DNA of 9,091 nt from an uncultured Actinomycetes bacterium (GTDB lineage Bacteria > Actinomycetota > Actinomycetes > Nanopelagicales > Nanopelagicaceae): the NCBI GenBank assembly GCA_903839355.1, contig CAIMBV010000249.1, forward strand, positions 1-9,091. Direction: 5' to 3'. Shown here in pieces: positions 1 through 7,233 of the stretch. Under the pieces are notes generated by a model. The model was not told the origin of the DNA and did no database searches. It saw nothing but the letters and a program-made list of their open reading frames with translations. The stretch's first letter is position 1; the number at the start of each line of letters is the position of its first letter. The translations under genes were made by a program, and so were the position numbers.

Positions 1-1
1 C

Positions 2-985
2 GGATTCTTATTGGTCTTTATGATCGGCGGAATCTCTTGGTACGTGATTCGGCAAGCGATTAATCCAGTGTGCGACGCTGCTGAGATTGCGGAGCAATTA
101 ACTGCTGGAGATCTGAATCGAAGAATGCATGTGAGTGGTCAAGATGAAATGGCCCGCCTTGCTATCTCGTTCAACGAGATGGCGGTATCTATGCAACAGC
201 AGATCTCAAGACTTGAAAATCTCTCGCGATTACAGCAACGATTTGTCTCCGATGTCTCGCATGAGCTGCGCACGCCGCTCACCACTATCCGCATGGCATC
301 AGAAGTAATTGCGGAGAGCAAGGGGAAGATGGATCCAGCGGCAGCTCGTAGTGCGGAGTTGTTGCAATCTCAGATAGCTCGCTTTGAATCATTGCTCACC
401 GACCTACTTGAGGTGAGCCGATTCGATGCATCTGCATCTATATTGGAACTCAAAGAGACAGATATTAAGGATTTGGTCATTCAGACCATCGACCAACTCC
501 ATATGGGAAATGTGGGCGATATTCGCACCGACTTCTCCGACGGTGCGGTGGTCGCCATGGTCGACCCGCGCCGCATAGAGCGAATTTTGCGGAATTTGAT
601 CTCCAATGCAATTGATCACAGCGAGGGCAAAGGCATCGATATAACTATAAGGCAGAGCGAACGCGAATTTGCGGTTGGTGTGCGCGATTATGGAATCGGT
701 TTTACTGAACGCGAATCCGAGAGATTGTTTGATCGGTTCTGGCGGGCGGATCCCTCACGATCGCGTCTGCGCGGTGGCACGGGGTTAGGTCTTTCGATTG
801 CACTCGACGATGCGAAGTTGCATCAAGGAACTCTCAAGGCATGGGGCGCTCCAGGGAAGGGAGCAAACTTCGTTGTAACAATTCCGCTTGCACCCGGAAT
901 CCCGTTACAGGGTGAGCCGATCCCAGTAAACCCCAGCATTGAAACTTCCACATCTTTCTTAGCATTTGATGAGGATGACATATAA
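2..985 (+). CDS. mtrB: Sensor histidine kinase MtrB, C-terminal part (5' end outside window)
   Basis: This is the membrane sensor kinase of the actinobacterial MtrA-MtrB two-component system, which phosphorylates MtrA and links envelope and cell-wall state to cell division. The frame is open from base 2, so the sensor domain and true start lie upstream. Visible in order: the end of a transmembrane helix (about bases 2-50), a HAMP linker ending in DEMARLAISFNEMA (about 50-190), a dimerisation/phosphoacceptor box SHELRTPLTT with the histidine codon at 260-262, and a catalytic ATPase domain with N box RNLISNAIDHS, G1 box DYGIGF, F box LFDRFWRADPSR and G2 box GGTGLGLS. All key kinase residues are present. 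The DAKLHQG segment and the FWRADPSR spelling are typical of MtrB rather than of kinases in general. The acidic tail ends in FDEDDI. comF follows after 20 bases, whereas lpqB usually follows mtrB in Actinobacteria and is absent here. Family confidence is high; mtrA is presumed upstream but not seen. Confidence 0.95.
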   Translation, partial: GFLLVFMIGGISWYVIRQAINPVCDAAEIAEQLTAGDLNRRMHVSGQDEMARLAISFNEMAVSMQQQISRLENLSRLQQRFVSDVSHELRTPLTTIRMASEVIAESKGKMDPAAARSAELLQSQIARFESLLTDLLEVSRFDASASILELKETDIKDLVIQTIDQLHMGNVGDIRTDFSDGAVVAMVDPRRIERILRNLISNAIDHSEGKGIDITIRQSEREFAVGVRDYGIGFTERESERLFDRFWRADPSRSRLRGGTGLGLSIALDDAKLHQGTLKAWGAPGKGANFVVTIPLAPGIPLQGEPIPVNPSIETSTSFLAFDEDDI

Positions 986-990
986 ATCTC

Positions 991-1005
991 TGCAGAATTG
1001 CTGCA
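991..1005 (+). promoter_or_regulatory. Perfect small hairpin filling the mtrB-comF spacer
   Basis: TGCAG (991-995) and CTGCA (1001-1005) are perfect inverted repeats around the 5-base loop AATTG. The structure occupies most of the 20-base gap and touches the comF ATG at 1006. No purine-rich Shine-Dalgarno sequence is visible in the gap, so comF translation probably depends on coupling to mtrB termination. A five-pair stem is short and could be chance. Confidence 0.35.
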
Positions 1006-1668
1006 ATGGGCGCCATCTCGCAACTCTTATTTCCCTCAAGTTGTCTTCTTTGTAACCTCCCGGGATTAGATATCTGCAGCGAGTGCAGGATTAAAATTGG
1101 CAGAAACCACAGAAATCTCTTCATTTCAGATATCCCAGTATGGGCGGGCGCACTGTATGGGGATGGGCTCTCTGAACTGATCTTGCTGGCGAAAGAGAAA
1201 CACATTGCGCCGGCACGGAATTTTCTCGCAGAGCTCCTTGTTGAATCATTTATGCGAGCACGGAATGAGTCTGAAGTGCGAGAGCGCGTAATCCTCGTTC
1301 CGGTACCCTCAAGTAAGAGCGCAAATCGAACTCGCGGATATCGCCATGCCTATCTACTGGCACGCCACATGATGAAGAATTTGCCGCCTTCACAGAAGGG
1401 CTCGGTAGCCATACAGGAGGTTTTGGTAGTTAATCGAAAAGTTGCCGATCAAACCAATCTCAATCGTGAGCAGAGAGAGGCCAATGTTCAAGGTGCCTAC
1501 TCCGTCACAAAAAACAGCGATCTAGCCGAGCAGGCAGATCTCTACCTGGTTGATGATCTGCTCACGACAGGTAGTTCGGTGCGGGAGGGGATTCGCGCGC
1601 TTAGGCAGGCCGGTTTGCGGCCGGCAGGGGTGCTGACCGCCGGGGTCTCACCCCGTCTTTTTTCCTAA
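1006..1668 (+). CDS. comF: ComF family phosphoribosyltransferase-like protein
   Basis: A 220-residue cytoplasmic protein of the ComF/GntX family, normal length. The N-terminus carries a zinc-ribbon-like pair, CLLC (Cys13, Cys16) and CSEC (Cys24, Cys27). The C-terminal half is a type I phosphoribosyltransferase fold: VPVPSS (98-103), an RGYRHAYLLAR segment (110-120), a QTNLNREQREAN segment (149-160) and the PRPP-binding loop LVDDLLTTGSS (181-191). In naturally competent bacteria ComF helps internalise or process incoming DNA; in many Actinobacteria the gene is kept without proven competence, and its substrate is unsettled. The start at 1006 is supported because the frame is closed by a stop at 976-978, no other ATG, GTG or TTG lies between, and the CxxC motif normally begins close to the N-terminus. 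There is no clear ribosome binding site. The last codons (G213 onward) are built from an intrinsic terminator, so the C-terminal GVSPRLFS is probably not functionally constrained. Most likely co-transcribed with mtrB. Confidence 0.92.
   Translation: MGAISQLLFPSSCLLCNLPGLDICSECRIKIGRNHRNLFISDIPVWAGALYGDGLSELILLAKEKHIAPARNFLAELLVESFMRARNESEVRERVILVPVPSSKSANRTRGYRHAYLLARHMMKNLPPSQKGSVAIQEVLVVNRKVADQTNLNREQREANVQGAYSVTKNSDLAEQADLYLVDDLLTTGSSVREGIRALRQAGLRPAGVLTAGVSPRLFS
1641..1663 (+). terminator. Intrinsic terminator embedded in the 3' end of comF
   Basis: CGGGGT (1641-1646) pairs perfectly with ACCCCG (1650-1655) over a three-base loop CTC, followed at once by TCTTTTTT (1656-1663). This is a classic Rho-independent arrangement. 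It lies inside the coding sequence and ends two bases before the comF stop codon at 1666-1668. It should end the mtrB-comF transcript and separate it from secA; partial read-through is possible. Confidence 0.75.
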
Positions 1669-1674
1669 TACGAT
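1669..1674 (+). promoter_or_regulatory. Candidate -10 element for secA
   Basis: TACGAT fits the TAnnnT -10 consensus and lies just downstream of the comF terminator and 41 bases before the secA start codon. No good -35 hexamer is seen at 16-18 bases upstream, where the terminator stem lies. The call rests mainly on the need for a promoter in the 47-base gap after a terminator, so it is tentative. Confidence 0.3.
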
Positions 1675-1703
1675 AGGGGGCTAGTAGATGATAAGAGTTT
1701 CTG

Positions 1704-1712
1704 AAAAGAGGG
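1704..1712 (+). promoter_or_regulatory. Ribosome binding site of secA with short spacing
   Basis: AAAAGAGGG lies only three bases before the GTG start at 1716. The purine run is a reasonable Shine-Dalgarno match, but the spacer is shorter than the usual 5-9 bases. The start is still preferred because the protein from it, beginning [14 protein letters not shown], aligns with the conserved SecA N-terminus. Confidence 0.55.
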
Positions 1713-1715
1713 TTC

Positions 1716-4412
1716 GTGGCTGTTCTAGATAAAATTCTTCGCGCTGGCGAAGGTCGTGCGGTTCGAAACCTAGAGAAGATCGCGACAGAGGTTAATTCTT
1801 GGGAGACCAAGGTTGCCGCCATGAGCGATGAAGAACTCCGCTCCCAAACTCAGAAGTTTAGAGATCGTCTGCAGGCAGGCGAGGATCTAGATTCCTTGCT
1901 CCCTGAAGCCTTTGCAACTGTGCGCCAGGCAGCCATGCGAACCCTGGGACAGCGTCACTACGACGTCCAGATCATGGGCGGAGCTGCACTTCACCTCGGA
2001 AATATCGCCGAAATGCGGACTGGCGAAGGTAAGACCTTGGTCTCAACCCTTCCTGCCTATCTCAACGCTCTAACCGGCAAAGGCGTTCACGTAGTCACAA
2101 CTAACGACTACCTCGCTGAGCGCGACAGCGAATGGATGGGACGCGTTCACCGTTTCCTCGGTCTCAAGGTTGGTGTCATTCTCGCCAGTATGACGCCTGC
2201 AGAACGCCGTGAAGCGTATGCAGCTGACATTACCTATGGAACAAATAATGAATTTGGTTTCGACTACCTCCGCGACAACATGGCATGGTCGCTGGAAGAT
2301 TGTGTCCAACGCGAACATAACTTTGCCATCGTCGATGAGGTTGACTCGATTTTGATTGACGAGGCTAGAACCCCGCTGATCATTAGTGGTCCTGCCGACA
2401 AGGCAACCAAGTGGTACGTCGAGTTTGCAAACATTTGTGGCCAATTGCAGCGCGATCTTCACTATGAGATCGATGAGAAGAAGAAGACCGTCTCCATACT
2501 TGAAGAAGGTGTCACCAAAGTAGAGCAGATTCTCGGAATCGAAAATCTCTACGAAGCGGTAAATACCCCTCTTATCGGCTACCTCAACAACGGCATCCGC
2601 GCTAAGGAACTTTTTAAGCGCGACAAGGATTATGTTGTCATGAACGGTGAACTCCTCATTGTTGATGAACACACTGGTCGCATGCTTTCGGGTCGCCGTT
2701 ACTCTGAAGGTCTCCACCAAGCGCTCGAGGCAAAAGAGCGCATCGAGATCAAAGATGAGAATCAGACCCTTGCGACAATCACTTTGCAGAATTATTTCCG
2801 TCTTTATTCAAAGCTATCTGGTATGACCGGTACTGCAATGACAGAGGCTGCAGAATTTATGCAGATCTACAAGCTCGGTGTTATTCCAATTCCAACCAAT
2901 AAGCCAACGGCTCGCCTCGATTCTCCTGACCTCATATACAAGACTGAGGCGGCAAAATTCTTAGCTGTAGCCGAGGATATTGTGAAGCGCCACAAGGCGG
3001 GTCAGCCAGTATTGGTTGGAACCGTCTCCGTTGAGAAATCTGAGGAGCTCTCCGCGGTCCTCACTCGTCGTGGCATCAAACACGAGGTATTGAATGCAAA
3101 GCAACACGAGCGTGAAGCAGCTGTTATTGCTCGCGCCGGCACAATCGGCGCCGTCACGGTTGCTACCAATATGGCTGGTCGCGGTACCGACATCATGCTC
3201 GGTGGAAATCCAGAATTTATGGCTGACTTCGAATTGCAACGTCGCGGTTTGAACCCCGCTGAAAATCCAGAGGAGTACGAGGCTGCTTGGCCCGCTGAGA
3301 TTTCCAAGCAGAAAGCGGCGGTTGCCTTAGAGCATGAGACAGTTGTTGCCGCTGGTGGCTTATACGTCCTCGGTACCGAGCGCCATGAATCACGGCGTAT
3401 CGACAACCAGTTGCGCGGACGTTCTGGTCGCCAAGGAGATCCTGGAGAGTCACGTTTCTATCTCTCCCTCCAAGATGACTTAATGCGCCGTTTTAACTCC
3501 GGACTGGTCGAACGTTTCTTAGGTGCCGCTGGTATCGCTGACGATGTACCTATCGAATCAAAGATGGTCTCTAACGCAATTCGTTCGGCGCAGACTCAAG
3601 TAGAGTCACTCAACTTTGAAATGCGTAAGAATGTTTTGAAGTATGACGATGTCATGAATCGTCAACGTACCGTTATTTACTCAGAGCGTCGTGAAGTTCT
3701 TGAAGGCGCTGATATCAGCGAGCAAGTACAGAATTTCATGCGAGATACTCTGACTGCATATGTCCAAGGTGCCACCGCTGAAGGCTACCCAGAGCAATGG
3801 GATCTCGAAACGCTATTTACCGCCTTGCGCGTTCTCTACCCTGCGATGGTCTCACCTGAATCTCTTGCAGCAGAAGTTGGCGGAGTCGCAAATCTTGATG
3901 CTGACTTCATTCTCAATCGAGTGTTGGATGACGCAACCGCGCAGTACAAGGCTCGTGAAGAGTCATTGACTCCGGAAGTAACTCGTGAACTTGAACGCAA
4001 AGTTCTCCTCTCAGTCCTTGATCGCAAGTGGCGTGAGCATCTCTACGAGATGGATTACCTACAAGAGGGAATTGGGTTGCGCGCGATGGCGCAACGCGAT
4101 CCGCTCGTTGAATATCAACGTGAAGGTTATGAGTTGTTCGCCGCGATGATGGATGGCATTAAAGAAGAGCTCGTTGGTCTTCTCTTCCATGTTGAGGTTA
4201 ATGTAGAGGCAACCGATGAGAACGGGGCACCAGTTATCGCCGCTGCTGGTTTAGAAACCCCAGAGCAACCAGAGGTCAGCCAGTTACGTTATTCAGCGGC
4301 CGATGAGGATGGCTCAACTGTGCAGAGCGGCGGGACACCTAAGAATGCTCCTTGCCCGTGTGGCTCAGGACGCAAGTACAAGCGCTGTCACGGCGCTGCT
4401 AATCAGGCTTAA
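1716..4412 (+). CDS. secA: Preprotein translocase ATPase SecA (housekeeping SecA1 type)
   Basis: SecA is the motor ATPase that drives unfolded preproteins through the SecYEG channel at the inner face of the membrane. The 898-residue length is normal. Visible in order: Walker A MRTGEGKT (100-107, Lys106), the [10 protein letters not shown] segment (128-137), Walker B/DEAD-type DEVD (207-210) followed by [12 protein letters not shown] (214-225), SGMTGTA (368-374), the second nucleotide-binding half with [10 protein letters not shown] (483-492) and [11 protein letters not shown] (565-575), and the helical scaffold/wing region with [15 protein letters not shown]. The C-terminus holds a SEC-C zinc motif, [13 protein letters not shown] (Cys880, Cys882, Cys891, His892), after a variable acidic linker; this motif is lacking in some actinobacterial SecA1 proteins. 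The N-terminal third closely resembles actinobacterial SecA1 as I remember it, including [10 protein letters not shown] and [11 protein letters not shown] start at 1716. hpf, which usually sits between comF and secA in Actinobacteria, is not here. The stop directly abuts the convergent ppc stop. Confidence 0.98.
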   Translation: MAVLDKILRAGEGRAVRNLEKIATEVNSWETKVAAMSDEELRSQTQKFRDRLQAGEDLDSLLPEAFATVRQAAMRTLGQRHYDVQIMGGAALHLGNIAEMRTGEGKTLVSTLPAYLNALTGKGVHVVTTNDYLAERDSEWMGRVHRFLGLKVGVILASMTPAERREAYAADITYGTNNEFGFDYLRDNMAWSLEDCVQREHNFAIVDEVDSILIDEARTPLIISGPADKATKWYVEFANICGQLQRDLHYEIDEKKKTVSILEEGVTKVEQILGIENLYEAVNTPLIGYLNNGIRAKELFKRDKDYVVMNGELLIVDEHTGRMLSGRRYSEGLHQALEAKERIEIKDENQTLATITLQNYFRLYSKLSGMTGTAMTEAAEFMQIYKLGVIPIPTNKPTARLDSPDLIYKTEAAKFLAVAEDIVKRHKAGQPVLVGTVSVEKSEELSAVLTRRGIKHEVLNAKQHEREAAVIARAGTIGAVTVATNMAGRGTDIMLGGNPEFMADFELQRRGLNPAENPEEYEAAWPAEISKQKAAVALEHETVVAAGGLYVLGTERHESRRIDNQLRGRSGRQGDPGESRFYLSLQDDLMRRFNSGLVERFLGAAGIADDVPIESKMVSNAIRSAQTQVESLNFEMRKNVLKYDDVMNRQRTVIYSERREVLEGADISEQVQNFMRDTLTAYVQGATAEGYPEQWDLETLFTALRVLYPAMVSPESLAAEVGGVANLDADFILNRVLDDATAQYKAREESLTPEVTRELERKVLLSVLDRKWREHLYEMDYLQEGIGLRAMAQRDPLVEYQREGYELFAAMMDGIKEELVGLLFHVEVNVEATDENGAPVIAAAGLETPEQPEVSQLRYSAADEDGSTVQSGGTPKNAPCPCGSGRKYKRCHGAANQA

Positions 4413-7061
4413 TCACCCTGTATTACGCAGCCCGGCGGCGACGCCATTTATAGTGAGCAAGAGAGCCCGACGGATAGTCGCATCAGGGCTTTCACCTTTG
4501 CGAACGCGCTCCAAAAGCGAGATCTGAAGCAGGTGGAGCGGGGCCAGATAGGCATCACGTATGCCGAGGGTTCTAGCCAAGATTGGTTGATCTCCGAGGA
4601 TCTCATCCTTCTGGGTTAAGAGCATGATCTCGCTACGAGTTAGGTTGAACTCCTCTTCGATGGTCTCAAGGAAGTGATGGAGCGAAGGATCTACTAAACG
4701 CTCTACATACTTGCTCGCCATATCGAGATCGGTCTTCGCCAAGGTCATCTCAACGTTAGAAATAAATGTGCGGAAGAAATGCCAATCCTTCAACATTGCG
4801 GTCAGCACTGGTGCTTGACCCGCCTCGCGAGCAGCTTTAAGTCCTGATCCAACTCCGAACCAACCCGGCACAATCTGGCGAGATTGGGTCCATCCGAATA
4901 CCCACGGAATGGCCCGCAGACTTCCCAAGCCGCCTGAGGCATCGGGGCGACGTGAGGGACGCGAACCTAGGAAGAGATCACCAAGTTGTTCAACAGGAGT
5001 TGAAGCGTAGAAATATGCAGGTAGATCGGGGTGATCTATGAGGGTGCGATATCGAGCAAATGCGCTATCGCTTACCAGATCCATGCATGAGCTCCAACGC
5101 GCTAAATCATCTGCACTCTGACGTGGAGCGCGATTTAATACAGTCGCTTCAAGAGCTGCGGCCAAGGTGAGCTCTACATTTTCACGAGCGAGTGCGGGCA
5201 GTGAATATTTATCTGAGATGACCTCACCCTGTTCGGTCATCTTCACCTGACCATCAATAGATCCCCATGGCAGGGCAATGAGCGCATCGTACGTAGGTCC
5301 GCCACCGCGACCGACGGAACCGCCACGACCGTGGAAGAGTCGTAGCTTGACGCCATGCTTGATTGCAATGTCACGCAATTTGCGTTGCGCCTTGTGAATC
5401 TCCCATTGGGATGTTGCGATTCCGGCATCTTTATTTGAATCTGAGTATCCGAGCATTACCTCTTGAACATCGTGACGACTTCGAACAATTTCGCGGTACT
5501 CAGGATCAGAGAGCAGTTGGTCCAAGATTGTGTCAGCTGCACGAAGTTCAGCGACGGTTTCAAGGAGCGGGGCGAAGCCAACCTTTGATTTTCCATCGGT
5601 AATGAGCCCCACATATTTTCCGAGTTCGACTGCGGCAAGGACATCCTTGTGTGATTTGGTCATGGAGATGATGTAGGTCTCTATAACCTCTGGGCCAAAT
5701 TTATTGATCAGCTCATCGATCACCCTAAATGTATCGACGGTATTTTGTGCGGCGGCATCTAGGGCTGATGGGTTAGCCGCGATCTGCGCCAAAGCATGAT
5801 GGTGCGCGTCAGAATGCTCTCGCACATCCATCGTCGCGTGGGTGATTCCAAAACTCGATACCGCGCGAATGACGCGCTCCAGCAAGCCATGAGCGATCAG
5901 TTCACCTTTGTGTGCAAGTAATGAGTCGCGCATAAGGGTGAGATCGGCAAGTAGATCCGCGGTGTTGTCATAGTCGCGTCCCGGCTGATGATCAGTGCCA
6001 GCCGCATGCCTTCTTTGGGTCAAGATCAGTCGATGGCGAATAGCTGTTGCTTTGAGGCGATAAGGCTCTTCAACATTGAGTCGACGGAAGCGTGCCTCGA
6101 TCTCTGGCAGATTCTCCAAATCGCGAGCGACGGACTCTTCGAGTGCTGGTGAGGCGCCAGCAATCCTGGTGGAGACTGAGAGAGCCTGCCGGAGTGGATC
6201 TAGCGCTGCCAACATGGCGCGAATGAAGTGACCAATTTGCAGAATAATTGCATCGCGAGTTACCGATGCAGTGATATTTGGATTTCCATCTCTATCGCCA
6301 CCAATCCAGGTTCCGAAAGAGAGCGGACGCGACGTGGGAGAGATTGTTACTCCAAGGCGCGAAAGTTCACGTGCGAAATCATCGAGGACTTCAGGAACGG
6401 TCATTGCAAAGAGATCATCTAGATAATACAAAGCATTAACAGCTTCATCGAGTGGCTCTGGACGACCCAGGCGCAACTCATCGGTCTGCCAAAGCAAATC
6501 AACGGTCTCTGCCATACGCCGTTCGCGGACCGAATCCTTTTTATCGTCGAGGAGGTCGGCGATCGTTCCAAGTTTGCTGAGCACTGATCGACGCGCAGCT
6601 TCGGTTGGGTGAGCAGTAAAGACGGGGCGAACCGAGAACTCATCCATCCAACTTTGTAAATCTGATTGAGTGAACTCATGTCCGCTCTTCTGGACTTCGA
6701 TGATTCGGTCAACCGCTCGTGAGATCCAAGAGCCACTCGCCTCACGCTCATCATGGAGCACTCTGGCGCGGTGAACTTGTTCGGCGACATTTGCCAAATG
6801 AAAATACGTACTAAATGCTCGAACTAACTGCACGCTATCTTCGACAGATAGATGAGAGAGGATCTCTTCGCCACCACCTTCGCGAACCGCTTTTCGTACC
6901 GACTCAACGAGCTCTAGAAGTTCTGGCCCCTCTTGTCGTACCAACGTCTCGCCGAGTAACTCTCCGAGTTTGCGAACGTCTCCGCGTAAGGCTTGATCAT
7001 CGCGTGCGATCGAAGTTTGTGGATCGCTGCCCTCGGTTGAAACTGGGACGAGATTGCTCAT
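4413..7061 (-). CDS. ppc: Phosphoenolpyruvate carboxylase
   Basis: Catalyses the irreversible carboxylation of phosphoenolpyruvate with bicarbonate to oxaloacetate and phosphate, refilling the TCA cycle in the cytoplasm. At 882 residues it is nearly the length of the E. coli enzyme (883). Diagnostic motifs are intact: catalytic-histidine motif FTAHPTE (148-154, His151), the GTWIGGDRDGNP loop (250-261), GYSDSNKDAG (538-547, Lys544), the glycine-rich FHGRGGSVGRGGGP loop (576-589), PWVFGWTQSR (719-728) and the conserved C-terminal RNTG. Lys776, Arg835 and Asn880 appear to match the aspartate-inhibitor ligands of the E. coli enzyme, as does the arginine of the glycine-rich loop, so feedback inhibition by aspartate is likely (inference). 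The ATG at 7061 is supported by GGAGGT nine bases upstream; a nearer ATG inside the leader is out of frame. The gene stands alone on its strand, converging on secA and diverging from mfd. Confidence 0.98.
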   Translation of the reverse strand: MSNLVPVSTEGSDPQTSIARDDQALRGDVRKLGELLGETLVRQEGPELLELVESVRKAVREGGGEEILSHLSVEDSVQLVRAFSTYFHLANVAEQVHRARVLHDEREASGSWISRAVDRIIEVQKSGHEFTQSDLQSWMDEFSVRPVFTAHPTEAARRSVLSKLGTIADLLDDKKDSVRERRMAETVDLLWQTDELRLGRPEPLDEAVNALYYLDDLFAMTVPEVLDDFARELSRLGVTISPTSRPLSFGTWIGGDRDGNPNITASVTRDAIILQIGHFIRAMLAALDPLRQALSVSTRIAGASPALEESVARDLENLPEIEARFRRLNVEEPYRLKATAIRHRLILTQRRHAAGTDHQPGRDYDNTADLLADLTLMRDSLLAHKGELIAHGLLERVIRAVSSFGITHATMDVREHSDAHHHALAQIAANPSALDAAAQNTVDTFRVIDELINKFGPEVIETYIISMTKSHKDVLAAVELGKYVGLITDGKSKVGFAPLLETVAELRAADTILDQLLSDPEYREIVRSRHDVQEVMLGYSDSNKDAGIATSQWEIHKAQRKLRDIAIKHGVKLRLFHGRGGSVGRGGGPTYDALIALPWGSIDGQVKMTEQGEVISDKYSLPALARENVELTLAAALEATVLNRAPRQSADDLARWSSCMDLVSDSAFARYRTLIDHPDLPAYFYASTPVEQLGDLFLGSRPSRRPDASGGLGSLRAIPWVFGWTQSRQIVPGWFGVGSGLKAAREAGQAPVLTAMLKDWHFFRTFISNVEMTLAKTDLDMASKYVERLVDPSLHHFLETIEEEFNLTRSEIMLLTQKDEILGDQPILARTLGIRDAYLAPLHLLQISLLERVRKGESPDATIRRALLLTINGVAAGLRNTG

Positions 7062-7070
7062 GCGCGCATT

Positions 7071-7076
7071 ACCTCC
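7071..7076 (-). promoter_or_regulatory. Ribosome binding site of ppc
   Basis: On the minus strand this reads GGAGGT, a near-perfect Shine-Dalgarno sequence, with a nine-base spacer to the ATG at 7061-7059. It fixes the ppc start. An upstream ATG at 7069-7067 is out of frame and too close to the site to be used. Confidence 0.85.
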
Positions 7077-7109
7077 GCGAATTTAATGACATTTAAAGAC
7101 CAGGTACTG

Positions 7110-7123
7110 CCCACATCGGTGGG
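7110..7123. repeat. Inverted repeat in the ppc upstream region
   Basis: CCCAC (7110-7114) and GTGGG (7119-7123) are perfect inverted repeats around ATCG, followed on the plus strand by more G residues. On the ppc strand it lies about 50 bases upstream of the start codon. It has no T-run on either side, so it is not a terminator; it could be an operator or a leader hairpin, or chance in a G/C-rich stretch. Confidence 0.35.
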
Positions 7124-7164
7124 GGCGGGGATTACGAGGGTAAATCATCCCATCTCTGGCGGGC

Positions 7165-7170
7165 TAGAAT
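7165..7170 (+). promoter_or_regulatory. Candidate -10 element for mfd
   Basis: TAGAAT differs from the TATAAT consensus at one base and lies 64 bases before the mfd ATG. It would give a transcript starting near 7177, with a leader of nearly 60 bases. The expected -35 position (around 7142-7147, AAATCA) is a poor match, so the call is tentative. Confidence 0.4.
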
Positions 7171-7184
7171 TCCACTAGTTCGTA

Positions 7185-7214
7185 CCCCCATCTCCTTGGA
7201 TATTGGGGGCTTTT
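7185..7214 (+). promoter_or_regulatory. Terminator-like hairpin in the mfd leader (possible attenuator)
   Basis: CCCCCA (7185-7190) pairs perfectly with TGGGGG (7204-7209) over a 13-base loop, followed by CTTTT (7210-7214). The G/C stem plus short T-run resembles a weak intrinsic terminator upstream of the start codon. The same C-rich arm extended to 7195 can instead pair with the mfd Shine-Dalgarno sequence at 7220-7229, nine of ten positions including one G-U pair, so the two folds exclude each other. A regulatory role is an inference from pairing alone. Confidence 0.4.
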
Positions 7215-7219
7215 GGCGT

Positions 7220-7229
7220 GGAGGAGGGG
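7220..7229 (+). promoter_or_regulatory. Extended ribosome binding site of mfd
   Basis: GGAGGAGGGG is an unusually long purine-rich Shine-Dalgarno tract. Its GGAGG core lies nine bases before the ATG at 7234, which supports that start. The whole tract is complementary to the C-rich segment 7186-7195 of the same leader apart from one mismatch. Confidence 0.8.
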
Positions 7230-7233
7230 ATCA

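Larger units (their letters stand above)
7062..7233. other. Divergent ppc-mfd intergenic region
   Basis: These 172 bases separate the start codons of two divergently transcribed genes and must contain a promoter for each. Both Shine-Dalgarno sites are clear. On the mfd strand one -10-like hexamer is visible; on the ppc strand I found no convincing -10/-35 pair, although AT-rich stretches at 7081-7097 could contribute to one. Two hairpins are present, at 7110-7123 and 7185-7209. No ORF or RNA gene is recognised. Confidence 0.8.

Noticed and set aside
834..1205. Minus-strand open frame of 123 codons across the mtrB-comF junction
   Set aside because: It is antisense to two well-supported genes and shows no domain or start signal. 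The short gap between the genes leaves no independent support.
2070..2720. Open frame of 216 codons on the minus strand inside secA
   Set aside because: It lies wholly antisense to strongly conserved SecA sequence, has no ribosome binding site or recognisable domain, and reads as a codon-bias shadow.
4381..4396. AGCGC/GCGCT stem at the secA 3' end as a terminator
   Set aside because: The stem is only five pairs with a seven-base loop and lacks a T-run on either strand.
6419..6790. Minus-strand frame of 123 codons within ppc
   Set aside because: It is in the same strand but a different frame from an intact, fully motif-supported Ppc, and so is a shadow.
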